A stretch of DNA of 64,000 bases from Flavobacteriia bacterium (GTDB lineage Bacteria > Bacteroidota > Bacteroidia > Flavobacteriales > Weeksellaceae), in contig JAECQR010000002.1 in assembly GCA_015999765.1 (NCBI GenBank), positions 501,768-565,767 of the forward strand, in the 5' to 3' direction. The notes below the pieces were generated by a model that was not told where the DNA came from, did no database searches, and saw only the letters and a list, made by a program, of their open reading frames with translations. Below are positions 8,646 through 17,520 of the stretch, piece by piece (within the stretch, counting starts at the first letter, position 1; each line of letters starts with the position of its first letter). A program made the position numbers and the translations under genes.

Positions 8646-9245
8646 ATGAAAAAAATATTGATTGCAGCATTTATTTCCTCAACGCTTCTTGCGTACGCTC
8701 AGCATACGCTTCCGGCGGCCAGCCCGAGACAGACTGTTGAACAGCAGTTTTCAACTTCTAAAATTTCTGTAGATTATGGAAGACCGGGAGTGAAGGGCAG
8801 AAAGGTTTTCGGCGAACTTGTACCCTACAATAAGGTTTGGAGAGCGGGGGCCAACGGCGCGACTAAAATTACCTTTGCACAACCTGTAAACTTCGGCGGC
8901 AAAACAGTTCCGGCAGGAACTTACGGACTGTTTGTGATCCCAACTGATAAAGAATGGAAAGTCATCCTGAACAAAGATGCTCAGCAGTGGGGCGCTTACG
9001 CTTACGACGAAAAACTCAACGTAACCGACATTACCGTGCCCGTGCAGAAACTGTCGGAAAAGCAGGAATGGTTTGAAGTTGAACTGAATCCTGTAGATGA
9101 TAATGCTGTAGATATGGTCATTAAATGGGACATGACTAAGGTAACAGTTCCTGTTAAAGTGGCTAATCCTGAGGTGATGACTAAAGTGGTAGAAAAATTA
9201 AAAGAAATCAGGCAGATCGAAAGAGATGCAGCAGCAAAAAAATAA
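8646..9245 (+). CDS. DUF2911 exported protein
   Basis: This 199-residue protein has a signal peptide (MKKILIAAFISSTLLAYAQ) and a single DUF2911 domain. Recognisable features are SPRQTVEQQFSTSKISVDYGRPGVKGRKVFG, then PYNKVWRAGANGATKI, PAGTYGLFVIP and W...LN. The family is common in Bacteroidota, probably periplasmic, and has no known activity. The start at 8646 is preferred over an in-frame ATG at 8577 because it gives a proper signal peptide and lies just after a TATCTTTA promoter-like box. The C-terminus is a charged helix. A lipoprotein gene follows 13 bp later and is probably co-transcribed. Confidence 0.85.
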   Translation: MKKILIAAFISSTLLAYAQHTLPAASPRQTVEQQFSTSKISVDYGRPGVKGRKVFGELVPYNKVWRAGANGATKITFAQPVNFGGKTVPAGTYGLFVIPTDKEWKVILNKDAQQWGAYAYDEKLNVTDITVPVQKLSEKQEWFEVELNPVDDNAVDMVIKWDMTKVTVPVKVANPEVMTKVVEKLKEIRQIERDAAAKK

Positions 9246-9258
9246 TAATTAAATAAAT

Positions 9259-9690
9259 ATGTCAAAAATTTTAAAATCGGGTATTTCTCTTTTACTAATG
9301 GTGCTTTTTTTCGCTTCATGTACAACCCAACTGAAAACTTTAGAAAACGGTAAAAAAATCGATAACCGCTTAGTCGGCGTTTGGTCTGGTTCCGAAAAAG
9401 ATCAGCAAATTGATGGAATCGAAAAAAAGTGGGATATGACACGTAATGCAGATGGAACTTTTGTTTTAGATTTTGTATTTACCCAAAACGGTAGAAGTCA
9501 GGAAACACAGGAAACCGGCAACTGGTGGGTGGAAGGAAATAAATTCTACGAATTTCACGAAGAATCCGGGAAAACAGATATTTATACCTATTCTGTCCTC
9601 AATGAAAACCAGATAAAATTCAAATCGCAAACTATAAGTATTGACATGAACAACGACTCCTACGAGTTTATCGATACCCGCAAAAAATAA
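9259..9690 (+). CDS. Lipocalin-like lipoprotein, hypothetical
   Basis: This 143-residue lipoprotein has an SPII signal with lipobox FASC and Cys21 as the lipidated residue. The mature part contains LVGVWSGSEKDQQ...W.M.RNADGTFVLDF, the 'GxW' opening seen in small lipocalin-like Bacteroidota proteins, followed by alternating strands (GNWWVEGNKFYEF, IYTYSVLNENQIKFKS). It is likely anchored in a membrane facing the periplasm. Its specific function is not known. It sits 13 bp after the DUF2911 gene and is followed by a strong terminator, so the two form a small operon. Confidence 0.7.
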   Translation: MSKILKSGISLLLMVLFFASCTTQLKTLENGKKIDNRLVGVWSGSEKDQQIDGIEKKWDMTRNADGTFVLDFVFTQNGRSQETQETGNWWVEGNKFYEFHEESGKTDIYTYSVLNENQIKFKSQTISIDMNNDSYEFIDTRKK

Positions 9691-9694
9691 TTTA

Positions 9695-9724
9695 AATGTC
9701 TCATTTTATTGAGACATTTTTTTT
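9695..9724 (+). terminator. Rho-independent terminator
   Basis: A perfect 9-bp stem AATGTCTCA / TGAGACATT encloses a six-base loop and is followed by a run of T. It ends the DUF2911-lipoprotein unit. Confidence 0.9.
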
Positions 9725-9758
9725 GGAATAAACTAAAAAATACTTGTCAAATTTTCGG

Positions 9759-9789
9759 TTGCAAAACTTTTTAAACCCAATTAAATTTG
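9759..9789 (+). promoter_or_regulatory. Flavobacterial promoter of ada
   Basis: A TTG at 9759-9761 and a TAAATTTG box at 9782-9789 are spaced 20 bp apart, matching the Bacteroidota consensus TTG-N19-21-TAnnTTTG. The predicted start of transcription is only a few bases before the ATG at 9805. Confidence 0.7.
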
Positions 9790-9804
9790 CTTTAAATTTA
9801 CAAA

Positions 9805-10848
9805 ATGGAGCTTTCAACCGAAATCATGTATCAGGCATCACTCGACAAAAACCCCGACTTCGAAGGCGTTTTCTGGATGGGTGTGAAAACTACCGGTATT
9901 TTTTGCCGGCCGATCTGCCGAGCCAGAAAACCGAGACCTGAAAATGTAGAATTTTTCTCTTCCACAAAAGCGGCAATTCTTAAAGGTTACCGACCTTGTA
10001 AAGTCTGCAAACCGCTTGAAAATCCTGATGAAACTCCGGAATATATCCAGCAGATTATGCAGGAATTAAGAGAAAACCCTGCCCAGAAATTTAAAGATTA
10101 TGATCTCGTAAAGCGGGGAATTGAACCGGCAACAATGCGGAGGTGGTTTCAGAAAAATCATGGCATGACTTTTCAGGCATTTCAGCGGATGTTCAGACTG
10201 AATACTGCTTTCAAAAAACTGCAGCAGGGTGAAAACATTATCGAAACTGCTTATGACAGTGGTTTTGAAAGTTTAAGCGGTTTCAGCGAAAGCTTTAAAA
10301 ATATCTTTGGAGTGTCGCCGAAAAATTCTATAGAACAGAAAATTATCGATCTTAAAAGAATCGAAACTCCAATCGGAACCATGTACGCGGCGGCCACTGA
10401 AGAAGGAATCTGTATGTTGGAATTTACAGACCGTAAAATGCTGGAAACCGAATTTAAGGATTTGGCAAAATCGCTGAATGCAACCATTGTACTTGGTGAA
10501 AACAGACATTTTAGAATTCTCGAAGAAGAACTGAAATCCTATTTTGAAGGAAAACTCAGGGAATTTACTGTTCCTTTAAGTCCTGTGGGAACTGAATTCC
10601 AGAAAAGCGTCTGGAAAGTTCTACAGAAAATCCCGTATGGTGAAACCTGGAATTACCGCAAACAGTCGGAAATTTTGGGAGATGCGAAAAAAGTTAGGGC
10701 GGTTGCGAATGCGAACGGAATGAATAAGATCTCAATCATCATCCCGTGTCACAGAGTGATAGGAAGTAATGGGACTCTAACCGGTTATGGAGGCGGAATC
10801 TGGCGTAAGCAAAAACTGCTGGAACTGGAAAAAGCGATTCTCTTTTAA
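9805..10848 (+). CDS. ada: Bifunctional Ada: methylphosphotriester sensor/O6-methylguanine methyltransferase
   Basis: The 347-residue protein repairs alkylated DNA and senses alkylation. N-terminal Ada zinc domain: Cys34, Cys38 (GIFCRPICRARKP), Cys65 and Cys68 (YRPCKVCKP); the first pair contains the residue that takes methyl from phosphotriesters. Residues about 85-180 form an AraC-type helix-turn-helix (IIETAYDSGFESLSGFSESFKNIFGVSP). The C-terminal methyltransferase domain has the PCHRV motif with acceptor Cys315 and the GYGGGIWRKQKLLELE tail. All key residues are present and the length is normal. The start at 9805 lies directly after a TAAATTTG promoter box. A GNAT gene follows 33 bp downstream. 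Confidence 0.93.
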   Translation: MELSTEIMYQASLDKNPDFEGVFWMGVKTTGIFCRPICRARKPRPENVEFFSSTKAAILKGYRPCKVCKPLENPDETPEYIQQIMQELRENPAQKFKDYDLVKRGIEPATMRRWFQKNHGMTFQAFQRMFRLNTAFKKLQQGENIIETAYDSGFESLSGFSESFKNIFGVSPKNSIEQKIIDLKRIETPIGTMYAAATEEGICMLEFTDRKMLETEFKDLAKSLNATIVLGENRHFRILEEELKSYFEGKLREFTVPLSPVGTEFQKSVWKVLQKIPYGETWNYRKQSEILGDAKKVRAVANANGMNKISIIIPCHRVIGSNGTLTGYGGGIWRKQKLLELEKAILF

Positions 10849-10881
10849 ATAGATAATTAAATAATTAAGCCTTCAAAAAAC

Positions 10882-11406
10882 ATGAATTTCTCCATTCAGC
10901 CGATATTAGAAAACGAAGATTTCAAATTAATTCCGTTAAACGAAAACGATTTTGAAAGATTGTACAAAGTTGCCTCCGATCCGAAAGTTTGGGAGCAGCA
11001 CCCAAATAAAGAACGCTACAAAAGAGAAGTTTTTGAAAACTTTTTTAAAGGAGCTCTCGAAAGCAAAGGCGCATTTTTAGTAATGGATAAATCTAACGGC
11101 GAAGTTTTGGGCTGTACAAGATTTTATGATTTCGATGAAGAAAACAGTTCAATTCTGATTGGTTATACTTTTTACGGAACCGATTTCTGGGGTAAAAATG
11201 TTAATCCACAGGTCAAGAAACTGATGTTGAATTATATATTTCAGTATGTAGAAACCGTTATTTTCCATGTTGGAAAAGAAAATATTCGTTCTCAGGTCGC
11301 GATGGAAAGACTTGGAGCCGAAAAAGTGGGGGAAGAGGAGATTGCTTATTTCGGTGAATTACCTAAAATAAACGTGGTGTACGAAATCAGAAAAGAAAAC
11401 TGGTAG
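10882..11406 (+). CDS. GNAT family N-acetyltransferase
   Basis: A 174-residue protein of the RimJ/RimL-like branch of the GNAT superfamily: LIPLNENDFERLYKVASDPKVWEQHP at the start, a central beta sheet (GAFLVMDKSNGEVLGCTRFYDFDEENSSILIGYTFYG), and ENIRSQVAMERLGAEKVGEE near the end, where acyl-CoA contacts and substrate loops lie. It likely acetylates a small molecule or protein N-terminus; the substrate cannot be told from the sequence. It is probably read through from ada. Its stop codon is one base from the stop of the convergent small gene on the other strand. Confidence 0.85.
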   Translation: MNFSIQPILENEDFKLIPLNENDFERLYKVASDPKVWEQHPNKERYKREVFENFFKGALESKGAFLVMDKSNGEVLGCTRFYDFDEENSSILIGYTFYGTDFWGKNVNPQVKKLMLNYIFQYVETVIFHVGKENIRSQVAMERLGAEKVGEEEIAYFGELPKINVVYEIRKENW

Positions 11407-11407
11407 T

Positions 11408-11569
11408 TTATTTTCCGGCGCATTCCTGAAACATTTCTGCCCCGAAATAAAATACAAAAAGCCAGACAATTCCCTTCAGGGTAAAAAATATTAAACCGCC
11501 AATCCCCACACGCTTAAACCATAATTTCATTTTCGAATTTTCATTGTGGTCGGGTTGCTGATTTTTCAT
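11408..11569 (-). CDS. Small single-pass membrane protein
   Basis: A 53-residue protein from the ATG at 11569: a charged N-terminus (MKNQQPDHNENSKMKLWFKR) then one hydrophobic helix (VGIGGLIFFTLKGIVWLFVFYF) and a short tail. An upstream ATG at 11608 would add 13 poorly conserved-looking residues; the inner start is preferred by analogy with small Flavobacteriia proteins of this form, which I recognise only as hypothetical. It converges with the GNAT gene with a 1-bp gap. Confidence 0.55.
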   Translation of the reverse strand: MKNQQPDHNENSKMKLWFKRVGIGGLIFFTLKGIVWLFVFYFGAEMFQECAGK

Positions 11570-11727
11570 ATTCTCATTTTCAGCAAAAATAATCATTTTC
11601 CTTGCCACTTTGTTATGATTATGGACTGACAGAAATCAGATCCGCTGTTGTTGTCGATTAAAAGTGTTAAAATTTTTTCAGAGTTCGCCAAAAACCCTAT
11701 CTTTAGTGGCAATTCAAATTAAAATTT

Positions 11728-13278
11728 ATGTCTCATAAAACGATCGATTACGGTATCGAAGAATCACTTAAAAATTTAGGAATTTCCAAACAGAATAATG
11801 GCGTTTCGTCCGGCGGCAACTATTTTGCCAACGGTGATTTGCTCGAAAGTTATTCTCCGACCGACGGAAAACTTATCGCTACAGTAAAAACAGCAAGTAC
11901 TGAAGATTATAATACGGTCATAGAAAAGGCCAAATCAGCATACAAAGAATTCCGGATGATCCCATCGCCGAAAAGAGGCGAGTTGGTAAGACAGTTCGGA
12001 CTTAAACTCCGCGAATACAAAGATGATTTAGGTAAACTTGTTTCTTATGAAATGGGTAAATCGCTTCAGGAAGGACTTGGCGAAGTTCAGGAAATGATTG
12101 ATATCTGCGATTTCGCAGTTGGTTTGTCCCGCCAGCTTCACGGTTACACCATGCATTCCGAGAGACCCGGTCACCGTATGTATGAGCAGTATCACCCGCT
12201 GGGAATTGTAGGGATTATCTCAGCTTTCAATTTTCCCGTTGCTGTTTGGTCCTGGAATACAGCACTTTCCTGGATCTGCGGAAACGTAACCATCTGGAAA
12301 CCATCAGAAAAAACGCCACTTTGTGCAATTGCCTGTCAGAATATCATTAATGAAGTTTTAAAGGAAAATAATCTTCCGGAAGGAATTTCAACGATGATTG
12401 TCGGCGATCACAGAATTGGTGAGCAACTCGTTAACGACAGAAATGTTGCACTTGTTTCATTTACGGGTTCAACTAAGGTTGGACGTATCGTAGGAAAAAA
12501 TGTGGCTGAAAGATTCGGGAAATCAATCCTGGAGCTTGGCGGAAACAACGCAATCATCATTACCGAAAACGCAGATCTGGATATGTCGATCATCGGCGCC
12601 GTTTTTGGTGCGGTGGGAACTGCCGGACAAAGATGTACTTCTACAAGACGCTTAATTATTCACGAATCCGTTTACGATGAAGTGAAAAACCGTCTGGTAA
12701 AAGCTTACGGACAATTAAAAATTGGAAATCCACTGGATGAGAATAATCACGTTGGACCTTTGATCGATAAGGATGCGGTAAAACAATATCTCGATTCCAT
12801 TGAAAAATGCAGGAAAGAAGGCGGAAAATTTGCTGTTGAAGGTGGAGTTCTGGAAGGTGAAAATTACGAATCCGGCTGCTATGTAAAACCATGCATCGCC
12901 GAAGTCGAAAACTCTTACGAGATCGTTCAGCACGAAACCTTCGCACCTATTTTATACCTTATTAAATACAAAACGCTCGAAGAAGCAATCGCGATTCAGA
13001 ACGATGTTCCGCAGGGATTAAGTTCTGCGATTATGACCCAGAATCTTCGCGAAGCTGAATTGTTCCTTTCTCAGGCAGGTTCCGACTGTGGAATTGCCAA
13101 TGTAAATATAGGGACTTCAGGAGCAGAAATCGGTGGCGCTTTCGGTGGTGAAAAAGAAACCGGCGGCGGTAGGGAATCCGGTTCAGATGTATGGAAATAT
13201 TACATGAGACGCCAGACCAACACCATCAATTATACTGCAAGTTTACCGCTTGCTCAGGGAATCAAATTCGATTTATAG
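11728..13278 (+). CDS. amaB: ALDH7-type aldehyde dehydrogenase (L-aminoadipate semialdehyde dehydrogenase)
   Basis: A 516-residue NAD(P)-dependent dehydrogenase of the antiquitin/ALDH7 branch. Catalytic Cys303 is in [12 protein letters not shown] and general base Glu269 in LELGGNNA; the cofactor loop is [13 protein letters not shown]7 enzymes oxidise alpha-aminoadipate semialdehyde (as piperideine-6-carboxylate) to alpha-aminoadipate in lysine degradation. The gene immediately downstream encodes lysine 6-transaminase, the enzyme that makes this substrate, which supports the assignment strongly. The start follows a TATCTTTA promoter-like box at 11699-11706. The length is typical of the family. 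The symbol is by function, not by a verified ortholog. Confidence 0.88.
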   Translation: MSHKTIDYGIEESLKNLGISKQNNGVSSGGNYFANGDLLESYSPTDGKLIATVKTASTEDYNTVIEKAKSAYKEFRMIPSPKRGELVRQFGLKLREYKDDLGKLVSYEMGKSLQEGLGEVQEMIDICDFAVGLSRQLHGYTMHSERPGHRMYEQYHPLGIVGIISAFNFPVAVWSWNTALSWICGNVTIWKPSEKTPLCAIACQNIINEVLKENNLPEGISTMIVGDHRIGEQLVNDRNVALVSFTGSTKVGRIVGKNVAERFGKSILELGGNNAIIITENADLDMSIIGAVFGAVGTAGQRCTSTRRLIIHESVYDEVKNRLVKAYGQLKIGNPLDENNHVGPLIDKDAVKQYLDSIEKCRKEGGKFAVEGGVLEGENYESGCYVKPCIAEVENSYEIVQHETFAPILYLIKYKTLEEAIAIQNDVPQGLSSAIMTQNLREAELFLSQAGSDCGIANVNIGTSGAEIGGAFGGEKETGGGRESGSDVWKYYMRRQTNTINYTASLPLAQGIKFDL

Positions 13279-13433
13279 CAGTATAAAAATTATTTGGGCA
13301 ACTGATCCGTCCTCCGTTACCGCTTTTTTGTTCCGCTTTGCTGCACAAAAAGAGCTCCACTCAGGCCGGGTTGCGAAGGGACTCAAATTAATAAATTTAA
13401 AACAACCAAATCTCAGGTACAAAAACTAAAAAT

Positions 13434-14768
13434 ATGAATGACGCAATTGCATCTCACCCACAAACCACCAATAAAGTAAAAGAAACCCTTTCTAAACATA
13501 TGCTTGCCGACGGTTTCGATTTTGTAATGGATATTGAAAAATCCCACGGAAGCTGGATCCACGACCGTAACACCGGAAAAGAGTTCCTCGATATGTTTTC
13601 CATGTTTGGTTCGGCTTCCATTGGCTACAACCATCCGTATTTGGTGGAAAAATCGGCGTGGCTTGGCAAAATGGCGGTGAACAAACCGACTTTAGCCGAT
13701 GTTTACTCCCAGGAATTCGCAGATTTCATGGACGTTTTTTCCCGCGTTGCAATTCCGGAAGAACTTCAGTACACCTTTTTTATTGAAGGGGGAACTATGG
13801 CGGTAGAAAACGCAATGAAAGCCTGCTTCGACTGGAAAACCCGGAAAAATTTCGAAAAAGGTTTAGATACCGAAGCTGGAATCTGCATCCATTTCAAACA
13901 GGCATTTCACGGCAGAAGCGGTTATACTCTAAGTTTAACCAATACTTCAGATCCAAGAAAATATCAGTATTTCCCAAAATTCGACTGGCCGAGAATCATA
14001 AATCCACATCTCAATTTTCCGATCACTGAAGAAAATTTAGAAGAAACCATTAAAAACGAACAGTTAGCATTGCTCCATATTCAGGAGGCGATTTTGACCA
14101 ATCCCGACCAGGTGGCATGTATAATCATTGAACCTATTCAGGCAGAAGGCGGTGATCACCATTTCCGCGACGAATTCTTCCAGGGATTAAGAAATATCTG
14201 TGACGACAATGAGGTTCTCCTTATTTTTGATGAAGTACAGACCGGAATCGGAATCACCGGAAAGATGTGGGCATTTCAGCATTTTACGGCGAAACCCGAT
14301 ATTATTTCTTTCGGAAAGAAAACGCAGGTTTGCGGAGTATTAGCCAATAAAGAAAAATTTGATGAAATCCCGAACAATGTATTCCGCGAGAGTTCCCGAA
14401 TCAATTCAACATTTGGCGGTAATTTTATAGATATGCTTCGTTTTCAGTTGGTGATGGAAGTTATAGAAAAAGAAAACCTCGTTGAAAATGCAAGTTTAGT
14501 GGGCAATTATCTTTTAGATGGACTGAAAAAACTTGAACTTCAGTTTCCGGATAAGATTTCAGGAGCCCGGGGCCGCGGTTTAATGTGCGCGATTAACTTA
14601 CCAAGTGGAGCTGCGCGTGATAAAATGAGGGAAATTTTATACGATGACGGCTTAATTGTACTGGCATGTGGCGACAATTCGATCCGCTTCCGTCCACATC
14701 TAAATGTTACCAGGGAAGAGATTCAAATTGCACTTGATAAGATTGCTCATAACATCAGTAAAATTTAA
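13434..14768 (+). CDS. lat: L-lysine 6-transaminase
   Basis: A 444-residue class III PLP aminotransferase that transfers the epsilon-amino group of lysine to 2-oxoglutarate, giving alpha-aminoadipate semialdehyde and glutamate. Class III marks: FFIEGGTMAVENAMKACFDWKT, HGRSGYTLSLTNT, the acidic strand LLIFDEVQTGIG and the PLP lysine in SFGKKTQVCG. The N-terminal FDFVMDIEKSHGSWIHD and the FGKKTQVCG box are typical of lysine epsilon-aminotransferases rather than ornithine ones. It follows the ALDH7 gene by 155 bp in the same direction; together they convert lysine to aminoadipate. Confidence 0.9.
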   Translation: MNDAIASHPQTTNKVKETLSKHMLADGFDFVMDIEKSHGSWIHDRNTGKEFLDMFSMFGSASIGYNHPYLVEKSAWLGKMAVNKPTLADVYSQEFADFMDVFSRVAIPEELQYTFFIEGGTMAVENAMKACFDWKTRKNFEKGLDTEAGICIHFKQAFHGRSGYTLSLTNTSDPRKYQYFPKFDWPRIINPHLNFPITEENLEETIKNEQLALLHIQEAILTNPDQVACIIIEPIQAEGGDHHFRDEFFQGLRNICDDNEVLLIFDEVQTGIGITGKMWAFQHFTAKPDIISFGKKTQVCGVLANKEKFDEIPNNVFRESSRINSTFGGNFIDMLRFQLVMEVIEKENLVENASLVGNYLLDGLKKLELQFPDKISGARGRGLMCAINLPSGAARDKMREILYDDGLIVLACGDNSIRFRPHLNVTREEIQIALDKIAHNISKI

Positions 14769-14856
14769 TTTGTACTTAGTGAGTAGCAATTTAATAAAAT
14801 CTTAACATAGTTTTTCAGAATATTTTTCTACATTTAGTGTTCAAAATGAAACGATT

Positions 14857-15108
14857 ATGGAAAGAAAAACGAGAGTATCGGTATTTGAAAGTGAAAAACC
14901 GTCGGAAATTCAATTGATTAAAGCCCGTTTGGATGCCAACAATATTACCTCCTTTTTAAATGATAAGTATATGTCATTCACTACTACACCTACTGCGAAC
15001 ACCATTAAACTGATGGTAAATCTGCAGGATGAACAGAGAGCATTTGATATTATAGATGAATTGATCATGAAATCTGATTTAGATCTTACTGCTAACCTTA
15101 AAAATTAA
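14857..15108 (+). CDS. DUF2007-like small protein
   Basis: An 83-residue soluble protein with the layout of DUF2007 'putative signal-transducing' proteins: RVSVFESEKPSEIQLIKARLDANNITSFL, then an extended loop, then IKLMVNLQDEQRAFDIIDE. The fold resembles the ferredoxin-like ACT/PII group, but ligand and partner are unknown. It is a single-gene unit followed directly by a strong terminator. Confidence 0.75.
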   Translation: MERKTRVSVFESEKPSEIQLIKARLDANNITSFLNDKYMSFTTTPTANTIKLMVNLQDEQRAFDIIDELIMKSDLDLTANLKN

Positions 15109-15143
15109 TTTTATAATTTTAAATTTTACGTTTTACAGAAAAT

Positions 15144-15176
15144 CGGCACCAATTTATTTGGTGCCGGTTTTTTTTC
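15144..15176 (+). terminator. Rho-independent terminator
   Basis: A stem of CGGCACCAA / TTGGTGCCG with a five-base loop is followed by a long T run. It ends the DUF2007 gene. Confidence 0.9.
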
Positions 15177-15229
15177 TGCAAAAGTCTAAGATTTTGCCTT
15201 GCTGAATTCCTGTTATTGAAAATTAGATC

Positions 15230-16954
15230 TTAAAGTTTTTCTTTCATCATTTTGATGAAGACGGAAGGTTTAAGATCAAATTTCCTGCGGAAATGATCAG
15301 AAAAATTCTCTGTACTCGAGAATCCCGCAAGAGATGCAAGTTCTTTCACATCCATATTTAGATATTTCACATCATTTTTCAAATGGTCGATAATGTAATC
15401 AAGACGGAGGTCATTGATATAAAGGGTAAAGTTTTTCCCTTTGTAGGTATTGATGATTTTTGAAAAGTAAGTGGAATTGGTACCAAAGTCCTCACTAAGT
15501 GATTTTTGTGAAACCTGCGAATCAAGGAATTTCTCCTCCTTTTCAAAATTTTCGAGTTGCTTCAGAATGCTCTCAACAAAAATGGGATTGAGACCTGGAA
15601 TTTTATTATAAAACTCATAGTTAAATTTCTGTGGACTCTTAATTTGAATTTCATTCAATAATCTAGGTGCTGTAGTAGCGTCTTCCGTACTCTGTTGCGC
15701 GAGGATCGCTTCGAAACGCTTTTTGTAATTCTGCTTTTCTTTATAGATCCTGTATCCGAAAAACAGAAAAATACCAAGAAGTACAATAATTAATACAAAA
15801 AAGATAACTCTCTGATTTTGCAGCGTACTTTCAATTCGGTTTTTTTCGGCTATAAGTTTTTTGGTATCATATTCCTTAACAATTCTTTCGTAGAGATACT
15901 TGTAGTTTTTCTCGTAGGAACGGTCGAGGAACATCAGTTTGTTGATATATTCCAATTGTTTTTTGGTATCACCTATAGAATTATAATATTTGATCAGGAT
16001 TTCATACGCCGAGCGAAACTGGGGATCGAGCTTTTTTGTCTTCTCATAATGTTTGTCGATTTCTTCCAGATATTTTACGGCCAGTTGCTCCTTACCAATA
16101 TGCCAGTAGGAGAGACCTAAATAATAAACTTCGGTATTATGATCCCATTGGTCATTGTATAATCTGATGGATTCCGAAAATTTAGAAATTGCGCTATTAT
16201 AGTCTTTTAGATAATAAGCAGTCATACCTTCAGAAGTGATAAAATACGGAGTGTATTGGTCTAGTTTATTATCTTTTATATAACTAAAAGCTTCTTCTAA
16301 CAATGCTTTATTTTCCTCAATATTCCCCAGTTTTATATTCGAATCTATAAGGCTCATTAGGGAATAGAGGTAATATACCTGATAATTTTTCCCTAAAGAG
16401 GATTTATTATTTAGATGGTCCTTAAAATATTTAAGCGATATTAAAAGCTCCTTTCTTGCATCTTCATACTGTCCTAAATAAATTTTATTTTGTGCAATAT
16501 AGTAGATGGTCTTGTTTAAGATGTATTCGTCTCCAATCTCTTGTGATAACTTATTTGCTGCCAAAATATCATCTAGAGCTTTTTCGTAGAACTCTTCTGC
16601 CATATTGACATTACCGTGATGTAAGTATGCATCAATGAGAATCTTTTTAATTTCAGAGTTTTTTGCAATAATCAACGCGCTGTCAGCATATTTTAAATTT
16701 ATCGGATAGGTACTGTTTACGCTCGCGTAACGATAAGCATAAAATAAAGCCTCCTTGTTTTGCTCTTTTTTTGATTTTGAAATATAGAAATTTATCAGTT
16801 TCCACATTTCTGTCGGATTATTGATGTTTGCATCAATCGTTTTTTCGATTTCCTCATTACTTAAATTGGAGTTCGGCGACTTTTGAGCCGGGAAATTGTT
16901 GAAAATAACAAGAGAAAGGAGAAAAAGAAGTGTTAATTTAAATTTCAACTGCAT
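15230..16954 (-). CDS. TPR sensor with C-terminal AraC-type DNA-binding domain
   Basis: A 574-residue one-component regulator. N-terminal signal sequence (MQLKFKLTLLFLLSLVIFNN), then TPR-like helices to about residue 370 (for example GLSYWHIGKEQLAVKYLEEIDKHYEK), one membrane helix (RVIFFVLIIVLLGIFLFFGYRI), a linker, and an AraC-type helix-turn-helix at the C-terminus (VSQKSLSEDFGTNSTYFSKIIN and VKELASLAGFSSTENFSDHFRRKFDLKPS). The periplasmic TPR part may sense a protein or peptide and the cytoplasmic HTH acts on DNA. The type is common in Chryseobacterium. It is transcribed divergently from a small lipoprotein gene, a possible target. The signal is not visible from sequence. Confidence 0.85.
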   Translation of the reverse strand: MQLKFKLTLLFLLSLVIFNNFPAQKSPNSNLSNEEIEKTIDANINNPTEMWKLINFYISKSKKEQNKEALFYAYRYASVNSTYPINLKYADSALIIAKNSEIKKILIDAYLHHGNVNMAEEFYEKALDDILAANKLSQEIGDEYILNKTIYYIAQNKIYLGQYEDARKELLISLKYFKDHLNNKSSLGKNYQVYYLYSLMSLIDSNIKLGNIEENKALLEEAFSYIKDNKLDQYTPYFITSEGMTAYYLKDYNSAISKFSESIRLYNDQWDHNTEVYYLGLSYWHIGKEQLAVKYLEEIDKHYEKTKKLDPQFRSAYEILIKYYNSIGDTKKQLEYINKLMFLDRSYEKNYKYLYERIVKEYDTKKLIAEKNRIESTLQNQRVIFFVLIIVLLGIFLFFGYRIYKEKQNYKKRFEAILAQQSTEDATTAPRLLNEIQIKSPQKFNYEFYNKIPGLNPIFVESILKQLENFEKEEKFLDSQVSQKSLSEDFGTNSTYFSKIINTYKGKNFTLYINDLRLDYIIDHLKNDVKYLNMDVKELASLAGFSSTENFSDHFRRKFDLKPSVFIKMMKEKL

Positions 16955-17091
16955 GATGTCTTACTGACTGATTTATAGTAGTTTATTTATTTTAATGGCT
17001 TGTTTTTTACAATTTTACTGTATTTTTTTTAAAATGCCTGCAGCTAATTTAAAATATACTTGTTGTTTTTTAAAAACTAACGGTTGCATAA

Positions 17092-17124
17092 TTTGCTTTA
17101 TAATCGCTTTCGACAATACATTTG
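17092..17124 (+). promoter_or_regulatory. Promoter of small lipoprotein gene
   Basis: TTTG at 17092-17095 and TACATTTG at 17117-17124 are 21 bp apart, matching the flavobacterial promoter form. The box lies 14 bp before the ATG at 17139 and so argues against the longer ORF starting at 16995. Confidence 0.65.
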
Positions 17125-17138
17125 TAAAAATTAAAAGT

Positions 17139-17369
17139 ATGAAAAAATTTGCACTTATCACCGCAGTACTTGTCACTGCTATATCATTACAATCATGCAG
17201 ACAAGCTGATGACGTTTTATCACCTGAAGAAATAGCAACATTACAAAAAGTACAGGACTCATCCAACAATTCTTCTAATAAAGATGATGATAATACTGTA
17301 GGAATTGACCAAAGTGTGCCAACTGCCACATTCGTAGACGGAGAAATTGTACCGCCACCAAGAAAGTAA
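17139..17369 (+). CDS. Small lipoprotein, hypothetical
   Basis: A 76-residue lipoprotein: signal MKKFALITAVLVTAISLQSC with Cys20 as lipobox residue, then a low-complexity acidic, Ser/Asn-rich region (DSSNNSSNKDDDNTVG) and a proline-rich end (VDGEIVPPPRK). Similar short lipoproteins ending in DPPPK/PPPR are frequent in Chryseobacterium; no function is known. The start is set by the signal peptide and the TACATTTG box. It is divergent from the TPR-AraC regulator. Confidence 0.7.
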   Translation: MKKFALITAVLVTAISLQSCRQADDVLSPEEIATLQKVQDSSNNSSNKDDDNTVGIDQSVPTATFVDGEIVPPPRK

Positions 17370-17410
17370 CCCCTAAAACTAAATATTTTTTTTTCATCAT
17401 TTGTGTTTGG

Positions 17411-17443
17411 TTCTTCCGCGATATTCGCGGAAGAATCTTTTTA
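17411..17443 (+). terminator. Rho-independent terminator
   Basis: A perfect 10-bp stem TTCTTCCGCG / CGCGGAAGAA around ATATT is followed by TCTTTTT. It ends the small lipoprotein gene. Confidence 0.85.
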
Positions 17444-17520
17444 TAGAACAATTACATCCTCCCGCTTGTCGTTTAATCAAGTTTCCTTATTTTCGTACCT
17501 TTGTAAAATATCCCTTATTT

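Noticed and set aside
17401-17520. N-terminal extension of fused E1
   Set aside because: It begins inside the preceding terminator region and has no family-like sequence.
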